Shown here one piece after another: positions 47,401-55,508 of a stretch of DNA of 64,000 bases. The translations under genes were made by a program, and so were the position numbers. The stretch is taken from assembly GCF_003626915.1 (NCBI RefSeq), contig NZ_CP032570.1, positions 2,169,001-2,233,000 of the forward strand, read 5' to 3'. The stretch's first letter is position 1; every line of letters begins with the position of its first letter. A model generated the notes under the pieces. The model was not told where the DNA came from and did no database searches. It saw nothing but the letters and a program-made list of their open reading frames with translations. This DNA is from Tsuneonella amylolytica. Its GTDB lineage: Bacteria; Pseudomonadota; Alphaproteobacteria; Sphingomonadales; Sphingomonadaceae.

Positions 47401-47590
47401 TGACGTTGACCGGGTTCGACTGGACGAGGTTCGGGTTCTGGATCAGCGAGCCGGTGACGACGATCTCTTCGGCGTCGACGGTGTCGGTCGCGGTGGTCTG
47501 CGCGTCCTGCGCGAAGGCCGGCGTCGCGGCGATGGCGATGCCCAGCGCGATCGGAGCGGCACCCGCCTTGAGAAGCGAAATAGACTTCAT
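44483..47590 (-). CDS. TonB-dependent receptor
   Basis: 1035 residues from ATG 47590. Signal peptide cleaved after ATPAFA (residue 27), TonB box EEIVVTGSLI (41-50), plug domain with RGLGSNRNIVLLDGNRIVP and TTYGADAITGVINFVTRK, then a barrel ending in the aromatic RYAVGARIRF. A GGGSGSGT linker (near residue 245) looks like a flexible loop. The receptor belongs to the same broad group as the one at 32439 but is not a close copy. It is followed by a strong terminator. The octamer CTGCAACA (reverse of TGTTGCAG) lies about 110 bases upstream, at 47699-47706. The ligand is unknown. Confidence 0.9.
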   Translation of the reverse strand: MKSISLLKAGAAPIALGIAIAATPAFAQDAQTTATDTVDAEEIVVTGSLIQNPNLVQSNPVNVTTSDQIELKQSNLAEEVLREIPGVVANIGSAVNNGNGGSSYADLRGLGSNRNIVLLDGNRIVPVDFSGRVDLNNIPLALVSRVDALTGAAVTTYGADAITGVINFVTRKDFSGVDLNLGQQLTERGDGKYWRADLTMGANFDDGRGNAVLSIGYQKSDPVYQGARDFSQNQISSFTGGGSGSGTTVPSRFTGTRPLTNGAPNTLSQYVQTGTTAAGVPILALQTGGAANGGVRQINAAGQAVGTFQTFNFNPFNVFQTPFERYNIFAQANYEISDGLELYTRGLFSKNSVSTIIAPSGSFNSPVTINLNNPLLPAALRAQFCALNVAPNVTGVNAAGETVSGQIAYTPLLTPAQCAAAAAATGPDDPNYRTITTNLARRAVEVGPRISDYDTTVFDYRFGIRGDLTPTIGFDLSASYGESDKVQTIRNYTLTSRFRQGLLTNNGTTCQDPSNGCIPINVFGPAGTITPAQAAFLTANSTSQVKTTLGQVRALISGDLGFGFGAAEPIGFALGAEMRDYGAEQSSDVLAKTPGELGGAGGAAPDIIGGYKTYEGYGELIVPIIADLATLEAGARYSHQEIDGGPSNNSWTYKVGGTLGPVAGLKVRGNYSRAVRAPNIGELFTPVTTGLTNLGVDPCAGTAPVANANLRAVCIAQGAPAGTIGSIANPTAGQANLTQGGNINLQPEKATTWTAGVVFQPDFLPRFNMSLDYYNIKVKDVIGASLPGDILAACYGSLSAASTTDPNCLAIQRNPVTGGLDGDPSTTLGLIANLNNQGRLFTDGFDLIANYNTDLGFAGWAINFVGNYTMNSKFNANVADPNSLNRECTRYYSVNCSFTGSIQPKWQWSLRNTFTVDDFDLSLLWRHIGSTEHEPQDIIDQGPFFSGTLPASTGAVAGKQVDFNRIDAYDIFDATLRWNVSDEFTFTFAVQNLLDKQPPIVGNTAGATTYNSGNTYPSTYDALGRRYAVGARIRF

Positions 47591-47750
47591 GGTCTGATTT
47601 TCCCCAATTGGACCCGGCCCTGACCGGGTCACTTTTCGTAATGTGCGTGATCCGACGGCGCGACGAGGCGCTACGGCTCTGCGTATCCCGCAATATCCCT
47701 GCAACAATCGCACGCAACGATCTTCGCCCGTCCGCCGAAGGATTGACGGT

Positions 47751-47771
47751 CCCCTGTGGCAGGGGTGCCAC
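47751..47771 (+). promoter_or_regulatory. Two mutually exclusive short hairpins upstream of the thiolase gene
   Basis: CCCCTG (47751-47756) pairs with CAGGGG (47760-47765); alternatively GTGGCA (47756-47761) pairs with TGCCAC (47766-47771). They share bases, so only one can form at a time. The second is also a perfect 16-base palindrome, and so could be a protein-binding operator. It lies about 106 bases before the thiolase ATG, in a 286-base region (47591-47876) that also holds the receptor's upstream octamer. Confidence 0.35.
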
Positions 47772-47876
47772 ACGGAAGTTCGAGGCCGTATCCGGGAAAG
47801 GAGGCCGACCTTGCTTGACCCTGTAAGCCGGCAGCCTTACGCGAACGTCAATCGGTTTCGGGAAAGGACTGAATTG

Positions 47877-49049
47877 ATGGGCACGGCTTATATCGTCGAC
47901 GCGGTGCGGACCGCCGGGGGCCGGCGCGGCGGGCGCCTCGCCGGGGTGCACCCGGTCGATCTCGCCGCGCAGACGCTCGACGCGCTCGTCCAGCGGACCG
48001 GCATGGACCCGGCGCGTATTGACGACGTGGTGATGGGCTGCGTGACGCAGGGCGGCGAGCAGGCGATGCAGGTCGGCCGGATGGCGGTGCTCGCCAGCAA
48101 GGTGCTGCCGCAGTCGGTCCCCGCGGTCACCATCGACCGGCAGTGCGGATCGAGCCAGCAGGCGATCCAGTTCGCAGCGCAAGCGGTGATGAGCGGGACG
48201 CAGGACGCGGTGATCGCGGCGGGCGTGGAAAGCATGACCCGGGTGCCCATGGGCACCAACCTCACGCTTCACATGAAGGAGGGCATGGGCCACTACAAAT
48301 CGCCCGGCCTGGAAGAGAAATACCCCGGGATCATGTGGTCGCAGTTCGCCGGCGCGCAGATGATCGCCGACAAGTGGGACATGACGAAGGAGGCGATCGA
48401 CCGCTTCGCGCTCCACAGCCACGAGAAGGCCGCCGCCGCGACGAAAGCCGGCGCGTTCGCGCGCGAAATCGTGCCGATCACCGTCGAGACGCCCGAGGGG
48501 CCGGTCGAGCACACGACCGACGAGGGCATCCGCTACGACGCGACGCTCGAAAGCATCGCTTCGGTCAAGCTGCTGCAGGAAGGCGGCAAGCTGACCGCCG
48601 CGAGCTCCAGCCAGATCTGCGACGGGGCCAGCGCGGCGCTGATCGTCAGCGAGACGGCCTTGAAGGAACTCGGCCTCACCCCCCGCGCTCGCATCCACAC
48701 GCTGACGGTGACCGCCGGCGACCCGGTGATCATGCTGGAGGAACCGCTGTTCGCCACCGACAAGGCGCTGGCCCGCGCCGGCCTTACGATGGGCGACATC
48801 GACCTCTACGAGGTGAACGAGGCGTTCGCCCCGGTGCCGATGGCCTGGCTCGCGCACACCGGTGCGGACCCGGACAAGCTCAACGTCAACGGCGGCGCGA
48901 TCGCATTGGGTCACCCGCTCGGCGCGAGCGGAACGAAGCTGATGGCGACCCTGCTGAACGCGCTCCACGCGCGCGGCGGCAAGTACGGCCTCCAGACCAT
49001 GTGCGAGGGCGGCGGCGTCGCCAACGTGACGATTATCGAGGCTGTGTAA
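47877..49049 (+). CDS. Acetyl-CoA acyltransferase (thiolase)
   Basis: 390 residues from ATG 47877. Catalytic residues of thiolases are present: Cys90 in DRQCGSSQQA, His346 in GGAIALGHPLGASG, and Cys376 in MCEGGG. It cleaves 3-ketoacyl-CoA with CoA, or condenses acetyl-CoA, in the cytoplasm. Length and motifs fit the fadA/acetyl-CoA acetyltransferase group; substrate chain length cannot be told. It is followed by a palindromic repeat and then an SDR dehydrogenase and a crotonase, which together could run part of beta-oxidation. The frame upstream of 47877 is not supported by a ribosome site. Confidence 0.92.
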   Translation: MGTAYIVDAVRTAGGRRGGRLAGVHPVDLAAQTLDALVQRTGMDPARIDDVVMGCVTQGGEQAMQVGRMAVLASKVLPQSVPAVTIDRQCGSSQQAIQFAAQAVMSGTQDAVIAAGVESMTRVPMGTNLTLHMKEGMGHYKSPGLEEKYPGIMWSQFAGAQMIADKWDMTKEAIDRFALHSHEKAAAATKAGAFAREIVPITVETPEGPVEHTTDEGIRYDATLESIASVKLLQEGGKLTAASSSQICDGASAALIVSETALKELGLTPRARIHTLTVTAGDPVIMLEEPLFATDKALARAGLTMGDIDLYEVNEAFAPVPMAWLAHTGADPDKLNVNGGAIALGHPLGASGTKLMATLLNALHARGGKYGLQTMCEGGGVANVTIIEAV

Positions 49050-49054
49050 TGGCC

Positions 49055-49133
49055 GTCATCCCAGCGGACGCTGGGATCGCCGGCCGCTATGTCCGAGCTA
49101 TCCAAACCTGATCCCAGCGTTCGCTGTGATGAC
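49055..49133. repeat. Dispersed palindromic repeat element
   Basis: The left end GTCATCCCAGCG-GACGCTGGGATC and right end GATCCCAGCG-TTCGCTGTGATGAC form nested inverted repeats over about 79 bases between the thiolase and SDR genes. The core GTCATCCCAGCG / CGCTGGGAT is of a type found in many copies in alphaproteobacterial intergenic regions. Only one copy is seen in this window. Confidence 0.7.
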
Positions 49134-49153
49134 GAATTGACGAGAGGAAAATT

Positions 49154-49936
<783 letters not shown>

Positions 49937-49991
49937 TGCCGTTCGCGGCAGGGGCGGGCCCGGTCTAGGCCGCCCGCCCATGACGATTACC

Positions 49992-50034
49992 CGCGCCCCC
50001 CGGTCCCCTTTATCGAGGCGGGTCGGGGGGCGCG
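49992..50034 (+). terminator. GC-rich hairpin after the SDR gene
   Basis: CGCGCCCCCCG (49992-50002) pairs perfectly with CGGGGGGCGCG (50024-50034), with a 21-base loop. No T run follows, so it may be a weak terminator or an RNA-stability element rather than a classic rho-independent site. Confidence 0.5.
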
Positions 50035-50089
50035 CATCGTTTCAGGCCTTCGTACACGGCAGGCCCACACGGAACGGAGAGAGACGGCC

Positions 50090-50962
50090 ATGAGCGACTA
50101 CACCCAGATCCGGTACGACCAGGACGGTCCGGTAGCGACGATCACGCTGCACCGGCCCGAAAAGATGAACGCCTTCACGCGCACGATGATGGACGAGATC
50201 ATCGACGCGATCGACCGGACCGATGCCGACGACACTGTGCGCGGGGTGATCTTCACCGGCAGCGGCGAGCGGGCGTTCTGCGCGGGCGCCGACCTGACGC
50301 CCGAAGGCGGCGGTCACGTGTTCTCCGACCCCAACCCGGTCGAGGATCTGTCGGACGAGCGGGTGCGCGACGGGGGCGGGCGGCTGACGCTACGGCTGTT
50401 CGATTCGAGAAAACCGCTGATCTCGGCCTGCAACGGCGTGGCGGTGGGCGTGGGCGTGACGATGCAGCTGCCGATGGACATCCGCCTCGCCGCCGACACC
50501 GCGCGCTTCGGCTTCGTCTTCGCGCGGCGGGGGATCGTGCCCGAGGCCGCCTCGAGCTGGTTCCTGCCGCGGATCGTCGGCACGCCGACCGCGCTCGAAT
50601 GGTGCATGACCGGGCGGCTGATCGATGCCGCCGAAGCGCAGGCGAGGGGGCTCGTGCGGTCGGTCCATCCGCAGGACGAGTTGATGGACGCGGCGACGGC
50701 GATTGCGCGCGAGATCGCCGACAACACCTCGGCCGTCTCGGTCGCGATGACGCGGGCGATGCTGTGGCGCAACGCGGTGGCCGAACATCCGATGATGGCG
50801 CACCGGGTCGACAGCCGGGCAATCTACCGGCTCAGCCGCAGCGCCGACGCGCGCGAGGGGATCGCGAGTTTCCTGGAAAAGCGCGTCCCCCGATATCCGG
50901 ACACGGTGAGCGCCGACATGCCCGACTTCTACCCGTGGTGGGACGAACCGGGATACCAATAG
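50090..50962 (+). CDS. Crotonase/enoyl-CoA hydratase family protein
   Basis: 290 residues, somewhat longer than the usual 260. Oxyanion regions GERAFCAGADLTPEGG and CNGVAVGVGVTMQLPMD, and a second catalytic segment GIVPEAASSWFLPRIVG that keeps the Glu, while the first catalytic Glu of true hydratases is absent (TMQLPM). The protein may therefore be an isomerase, hydrolase or hydratase of an uncommon acyl-CoA. GGAGAGAGA ribosome site upstream. It is the third acyl-CoA enzyme after the thiolase and SDR, and is followed 37 bases later by a MarR regulator that may control the set. Confidence 0.82.
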   Translation: MSDYTQIRYDQDGPVATITLHRPEKMNAFTRTMMDEIIDAIDRTDADDTVRGVIFTGSGERAFCAGADLTPEGGGHVFSDPNPVEDLSDERVRDGGGRLTLRLFDSRKPLISACNGVAVGVGVTMQLPMDIRLAADTARFGFVFARRGIVPEAASSWFLPRIVGTPTALEWCMTGRLIDAAEAQARGLVRSVHPQDELMDAATAIAREIADNTSAVSVAMTRAMLWRNAVAEHPMMAHRVDSRAIYRLSRSADAREGIASFLEKRVPRYPDTVSADMPDFYPWWDEPGYQ

Positions 50963-50999
50963 CCCTCGCTTGCCAAGGCGGACGGTTTCCCTAGAAACC

Positions 51000-51464
51000 A
51001 TGCCGATGCCCGACACCCCCGACACGCGCCTCGCCGACTTTCTGCCCTACCTGCTGTCGGTCGCGTCGAATGCGGTGTCGAGCCGGGTGGCGGACGCCTA
51101 TGCCCGGCAGTTCGGTTTGCGCATTCCCGAATGGCGGGTGATGGCGGTGCTGGGCGATGCCGGCGCGCGGACCCAGCGCGACCTGACAACCCAGACGCTG
51201 ATGGACAAGGTCGCGGTCAACCGCGCCTGCCGCGCGCTGGAAGAGGCGGGCCTCGCCTCGCGCACAGCCAACGCGCGCGACGGGCGCTCGCACCACCTCG
51301 AACTCACCGCCGCGGGGCGGGAGATGCACGGGCGAATCATGCCGCTCGCGCTCGAGATGGAGCGTCAGCTGTTCGAGGGGTTTTCCGCCGAGGAGCGGGA
51401 CACGTTTCGCCGGCTGCTCGGGCGTGTGCGCGAGGCAGCCGGCGATTTCGATCCGGAGGGCTGA
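51000..51464 (+). CDS. MarR-family transcriptional regulator
   Basis: 154 residues. Winged-helix layout of MarR: helix 1 (FLPYLLSVASNAVSSRVADAY), recognition region (TQRDLTTQTLMDKVAVNRACRALEEAGL), and wing ASRTANARDGRSHHLELTAAG with the RDGRS tip. It is probably a dimeric repressor responding to an aromatic or acyl ligand. The start is uncertain: ATGs at 51000 and 51006 and a TTG at 50970 are all in frame; the first ATG is used. It follows the crotonase gene, and the neighbouring acyl-CoA genes are likely targets (inference). Confidence 0.85.
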   Translation: MPMPDTPDTRLADFLPYLLSVASNAVSSRVADAYARQFGLRIPEWRVMAVLGDAGARTQRDLTTQTLMDKVAVNRACRALEEAGLASRTANARDGRSHHLELTAAGREMHGRIMPLALEMERQLFEGFSAEERDTFRRLLGRVREAAGDFDPEG

Positions 51465-51500
51465 GCGCGCGGCGCAAGCGCCGGGCGCTGCTCGCCCGTA

Positions 51501-52505
51501 TCAGCCCCCGGGGCCGTTGCCGGAGAACGCGTCGCTGATCGAACAGGCCGCAGGGCCCAGGATGACAATGAACAGCACCGGCAGGATGAACAGGATCAGC
51601 GGCACGGTCATGATCGCGGGCAGGCGCGCGGCCTTTTCCTCGGCGCGCATCATGCGCTCGTTGCGGAACTCGGCCGAAAGCACGCGCAGCGCCGAGGCGA
51701 GCGGGGTGCCGTAGCGTTCGGTCTGGATCATCGTGGTGACGACGCCCTTGACCGCGTCGAGGTTCACCCGGCCTGCCAGGTTCTCGAACGCCATGCGCCG
51801 CTCGGTCAGGAACGACAGCTCGATCGCGGTCAGCGCGAATTCATCGCCGAGCTCGGGATAGGCGCGGCCCAGTTCCTTCGCCACGCGGTTGAACGCGGCG
51901 TCGACGGTGAGACCGGCCTCGGCGCAGATGACGAGTAGGTCGAGCGCGTCGGGCAGGCCCTTGCGGATCTCGCCGGTGCGCTTGGTCGCCTTGTTCTTGA
52001 GGAACAGCTCGGGTCCCTTGTAGCCGAAGCCGACCGCGGCGGTCAGCGCGAACAGCTTCTTCATGCTGCCCCAGTCGGGCATGATATTGAGCACGTAGAA
52101 CAGCATGAAGGCGACGAAGCCGAAGACGATCGGCAGCACCATGCGCAGGCCGATGATGTAGACCGCCAGCTCCTTGTTGCGGTAGCCGGCCCAGGCCAGC
52201 TTCTGCTGGATGACCTCGATCTGGCTCTGCTGGAGAACCTTCATGTTCGCCAGCGTTTCCTTGACCTTGTCGGTCGAGTCGGTGCGGCGGACGAGGCTCT
52301 GGCGCTTGCGCGCGTTCGACTTGACGATGCCGGCCTTCAGTTCCTCGCGGCGGGCGGCCAGCGCCTTCACCCGCTTGGACATCGGGTCCTTGACGGTCAC
52401 GGCGGCGTAGATCGCCATCATCACCGCCAGCGCGGCGACCGCGGCGAGCAGCGTGCCGACGAGGATGACGTCGAAGCCGAGGAGGGTGGGTCCGGTGGGA
52501 GTCAT
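51501..52505 (-). CDS. tadC: Tad pilus assembly inner-membrane protein TadC
   Basis: 334 residues, type II secretion F-family. An N-terminal membrane segment, two further segments near 115-165, the F domain from about 180 (RKGLPDALDLLVICAEAGLTVDAAFNRVAKEL) and a C-terminal membrane segment (LPAIMTVPLILFILPVLFIVI). TadC works with TadB as the platform of the Tad (Flp) pilus machine. It is the last gene of the minus-strand tad cluster, 10 bases after tadB. A mapping to TadB rather than TadC is excluded by its order and slightly different domain boundaries. Confidence 0.9.
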   Translation of the reverse strand: MTPTGPTLLGFDVILVGTLLAAVAALAVMMAIYAAVTVKDPMSKRVKALAARREELKAGIVKSNARKRQSLVRRTDSTDKVKETLANMKVLQQSQIEVIQQKLAWAGYRNKELAVYIIGLRMVLPIVFGFVAFMLFYVLNIMPDWGSMKKLFALTAAVGFGYKGPELFLKNKATKRTGEIRKGLPDALDLLVICAEAGLTVDAAFNRVAKELGRAYPELGDEFALTAIELSFLTERRMAFENLAGRVNLDAVKGVVTTMIQTERYGTPLASALRVLSAEFRNERMMRAEEKAARLPAIMTVPLILFILPVLFIVILGPAACSISDAFSGNGPGG

Positions 52506-52515
52506 GTCTGCCGCC

Positions 52516-53487
52516 TCAGATTTCGAAGCTGACCATCTTGGCCATGATGAAGACGCCGATGCCCATCCAGGTGAGCCCGCCGAGACCGGCGACGATCAGG
52601 CGGTCCTCGGTGAAGAAGCCGCCGACGTAGCCGGGGTTGATCCACCAGATCATCACGAACACGATGAACGGCAGCGCGCCGACGATGTAGGCCGAAGCCT
52701 TCGATTCCGAGCTCATCGCCTTGATCTTGAGCTTCATCTGACCGCGCTTGCGCAGCACGTCGGCAAGGTTCGACAGCGTTTCGGCGAGGTTGCCGCCGGT
52801 CTCGCGCTGGATAGCCAGCGTGATGGTGAAGAAGTTGAATTCCGCGATGCCCAGCCGGTCGGCGGTGACCTGGAGCGCTTCCTCCATCGTCCGGCCGACC
52901 CGGATGCGGTCGACGATCGCCTTGAATTCCAGCCCGACGGGGCCGGGGATTTCCTGCGCCACGACGGCCAGGGTCTCGGTCACCGGCAGGCCCGAGCGCA
53001 GGCCGCGGACGAGCAGTTCGATGGCGTCGGGAAACTTCGCGTTGAACTGGTTGGTCCGCTTCTTGATCATGAAGTTGACCACCAGGTGCGGGATGCCCGC
53101 ACCGGCGAACATGCCGATCAGCAGCGACAGCAGCGCGGCGCCCGTCTTGAGGTACAGGATCACCGTGAAGAACAGCGCGATGCCCAGCGACCCGTAGAGG
53201 TAGTGGGTGATCGTCCATTGCTTGCCCGTGCGGTCGAGCCGCATGGCCAGCGCCTCGGCCTTGGAGCTCGATCCGGCGACCTTGAACTGCAGCGGCTTGC
53301 GCGCGGCGATCGCCTTCTTGAGCTGCGATTCCACCTTGGTGTCGGTGCTTTCCGAATGGCGATAGCGGACCGCCTGCAGGCGGCGGTTGCCTTCCTTGGC
53401 GGCCGACGGACCGGCGAACGCGGAATACCCGACGACCATCACGGCCATCAGCCCGGCGGCGAACAACAGCAGCTGGAATATCGACAT
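52516..53487 (-). CDS. tadB: Tad pilus assembly inner-membrane protein TadB
   Basis: 323 residues. A first membrane segment (residues 1-20), a paired hydrophobic region (LYGSLGIALFFTVILYLKTGAALLSLLIGMFAG), then the type II secretion F domain (FPDAIELLVRGLRSGLPVTETL through ETGGNLAETLSNLADVLRKR) and C-terminal membrane segments. It forms the inner-membrane platform with TadC. Here it follows cpaE directly (71-base gap), whereas in the usual order a CpaF ATPase gene lies between them. Confidence 0.9.
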   Translation of the reverse strand: MSIFQLLLFAAGLMAVMVVGYSAFAGPSAAKEGNRRLQAVRYRHSESTDTKVESQLKKAIAARKPLQFKVAGSSSKAEALAMRLDRTGKQWTITHYLYGSLGIALFFTVILYLKTGAALLSLLIGMFAGAGIPHLVVNFMIKKRTNQFNAKFPDAIELLVRGLRSGLPVTETLAVVAQEIPGPVGLEFKAIVDRIRVGRTMEEALQVTADRLGIAEFNFFTITLAIQRETGGNLAETLSNLADVLRKRGQMKLKIKAMSSESKASAYIVGALPFIVFVMIWWINPGYVGGFFTEDRLIVAGLGGLTWMGIGVFIMAKMVSFEI

Positions 53488-53558
53488 CGCTCTGCCTGGC
53501 CTCTCTCAGTTCGAATGCGGCTGCGGGCCGGCGGGGGTCGCCGCCGGCCCCGCCGGTG

Positions 53559-54839
53559 TCACGCCTCGGCCTTCGCCGCGGACTTGTCCTTTTTCGCCAG
53601 CAGCGACTTGAAGTCGAAGCTGCCGAGGAGCGACTTCTTGCCGCCCGCCGGTTCGTCGCCCGCGTCCTCGTCGGTCGCGCCGATCACCTGGTCGGCGAGC
53701 TGGCGGATGGCCTGGCTCGCCTTGCTGGCGCGGTTGGCGTCGGCGAAGGTCTGACCGAGCTTGGCCGCATTGGCCGCCGCCTTGACGTCGTAGGGGACGA
53801 GAAAGTCGATCTTGCGTTCGATCGAGGCTTCGAAGTCGGCCTTGCTGATCTCGGCGACGCCGCCCTGGACCTTGTTGGCCACGACGATGGGGTGCGCGTG
53901 CGCGGCGTTGGTCTTGAGCCAGCTCAGGATGCGGATCGTGTCGCGCGCGCTCGCCAGCGTCATCTCGGCGGCGAGGACCACCACGTTGACGTCCGCCAGG
54001 AGGTGCGGGAAGTTGATCAGCATGTTGCGCGGCAAGTCGATGACCGTCATCTCGAACGCGTGGCGGAATTCCTCCTCCAGCTGAACGAAGGCGCTGCCGT
54101 CGGTCATCAGGGGGGCGTTGATCGGCGCTTCGGCCGACAGGATCGCCAGGTTGTCGTTCGCGCGGATCATGGCGCGTTCGATGAACAGGCCGTCGATGCG
54201 GCTGGGGTTGTCGATCGCGTCGGTCAGGCCGCGGCCCGGCTCGAGATCGAGCGCCAGTGCGCCGGTGCCGAAGTGCACGTCGAGGTCGAGCAGCGCGGTC
54301 GGCAGCTTGTGGTCGGCCGAGAACAGCCACGCCAGCGAGGTCGCCAGCGTCGATGCCCCGACGCCGCCCCGCGTGCCGACGACGGCGGTCGAGATGTGGC
54401 GCTTCACCGCATCGGGATCGTTCGACTTCGGCGCGGAGAACACCGCCTGCGCGTTGGTGAGGGCATCGCGCAGCTGGCTCGCCGACAGCGGCTTCAGCAG
54501 GTAGTCCTGGATGCCGCTGGCGAGGAGATCGCGGTAGAGCCGCACGTCGTTGACCTGGCCGATCGCGATCACGACCGTGCCGGGCTCGCAGACTTCGGCG
54601 AGCGCGTTGATGTCGTTCAAGGGATCGCCGCTTTCCGACAGGTCGACCATCAGGATGTTCGGGCTGGCCGCGACCGAAAGCGACTGCACCGCGTTGCGCA
54701 GGCCGCCCTTGGCGCACTTTTCGGGCTGCCAGCCCATCTCGATGACGACGGGGCGCAGCGTGTCGAGCGCGGTCTCGTCGCAGATGAATGCCGCGAACGG
54801 ATCGCGTCCGCCGGCGCCGGGTTTCCAGGGAGCATTCAT
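53559..54839 (-). CDS. cpaE: Pilus assembly ATPase CpaE/TadZ
   Basis: 426 residues. An N-terminal atypical receiver-like domain (about 15-130: ILMVDLSESGDPL, IAIGQVND, DYLLKPLSASQL), then a ParA/MinD-type ATPase domain with a deviant Walker A GTRGGVGASTLATSLAW, ALLDLDVHFGTGALALDL and VIDLPRN. CpaE/TadZ places the Tad pilus machine at the cell pole in Caulobacter and relatives. It is flanked by cpaD (5-base gap upstream) and tadB. The C-terminus after 380 is Lys/Ala-rich. Confidence 0.9.
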   Translation of the reverse strand: MNAPWKPGAGGRDPFAAFICDETALDTLRPVVIEMGWQPEKCAKGGLRNAVQSLSVAASPNILMVDLSESGDPLNDINALAEVCEPGTVVIAIGQVNDVRLYRDLLASGIQDYLLKPLSASQLRDALTNAQAVFSAPKSNDPDAVKRHISTAVVGTRGGVGASTLATSLAWLFSADHKLPTALLDLDVHFGTGALALDLEPGRGLTDAIDNPSRIDGLFIERAMIRANDNLAILSAEAPINAPLMTDGSAFVQLEEEFRHAFEMTVIDLPRNMLINFPHLLADVNVVVLAAEMTLASARDTIRILSWLKTNAAHAHPIVVANKVQGGVAEISKADFEASIERKIDFLVPYDVKAAANAAKLGQTFADANRASKASQAIRQLADQVIGATDEDAGDEPAGGKKSLLGSFDFKSLLAKKDKSAAKAEA

Positions 54840-54843
54840 GGTC

Positions 54844-55494
54844 TTAGTTCCCTCCGCTGCCCGTGCTGGCGGCCTTCAGTTCGCCGCCGCCGGTGTTGGC
54901 CTTCTTGCGATACGTCTCGATCGCCTTGTTCGAGCTCATGATGACCGTGTCGCCGGTGGCGCCCTGGCCGCTGAGCAGGTCTTCGGGGTTGGCGATCATC
55001 GCCGCCATGTTGCCGTTGACCGCGCAGCCGTAGCCGGGCGAGGTCGCGTTGGCGTAGTTCATGTCGCTCCTGCGGCCCCAGTCGGGGCAGCCCGGAACCG
55101 ACGCGGTCACGCGGGTCAGCACGACGCGGGCGGTGCCCGGCTGGACGAGACCTTCGGTCACCGGCGCGCCTTCCGACAGAAGCAGTCCGTGGCGCGCCGC
55201 AATCGCGGCCACCGCCGCGCGGGTCGCGCCGCCCGCCACCGGGTCGTCGACCGCGATACGGTCGCCGTAACGCAAGTCCATCGCGTCGAACCAGGCCGAG
55301 AGCCGCTGCTGTTCGCCGGCCGACAGGCCTTCGTAGCCCGAGGCGAGATCGAGCGTATAGCTCGTCTTGGCGACCACCGGCTGCTTCACGCTGTAGACGC
55401 TGGTGTTGCTGTAGGCGCCGGGCGCATTGCACGCGCCGAGCGTGAGGCCGAGGGTGAGGGCAAGAGCGCCCGCGATACGGCGTTTGGTCAACAT
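54844..55494 (-). CDS. cpaD: Pilus assembly protein CpaD (lipoprotein)
   Basis: 216 residues, CpaD family. A lipobox (LTLGAC) predicts lipid anchoring; a cysteine pair in VPGCPDWGRRSD and GYGCAVNGN is typical of the family. It probably helps the CpaC secretin in the outer membrane. The ATG at 55494 is preferred because AAAGG lies 8 bases upstream; a GTG at 55512 overlapping the cpaC stop (GTGA) is an alternative with no ribosome site. Confidence 0.87.
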   Translation of the reverse strand: MLTKRRIAGALALTLGLTLGACNAPGAYSNTSVYSVKQPVVAKTSYTLDLASGYEGLSAGEQQRLSAWFDAMDLRYGDRIAVDDPVAGGATRAAVAAIAARHGLLLSEGAPVTEGLVQPGTARVVLTRVTASVPGCPDWGRRSDMNYANATSPGYGCAVNGNMAAMIANPEDLLSGQGATGDTVIMSSNKAIETYRKKANTGGGELKAASTGSGGN

Positions 55495-55508
55495 CTCCTG
55501 CACCTTTC

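Noticed and set aside
53488-53558. A hidden or degraded cpaF between cpaE and tadB
   Set aside because: Only 71 bases are available and they hold no ATPase motif; the gene is absent from this place rather than broken.
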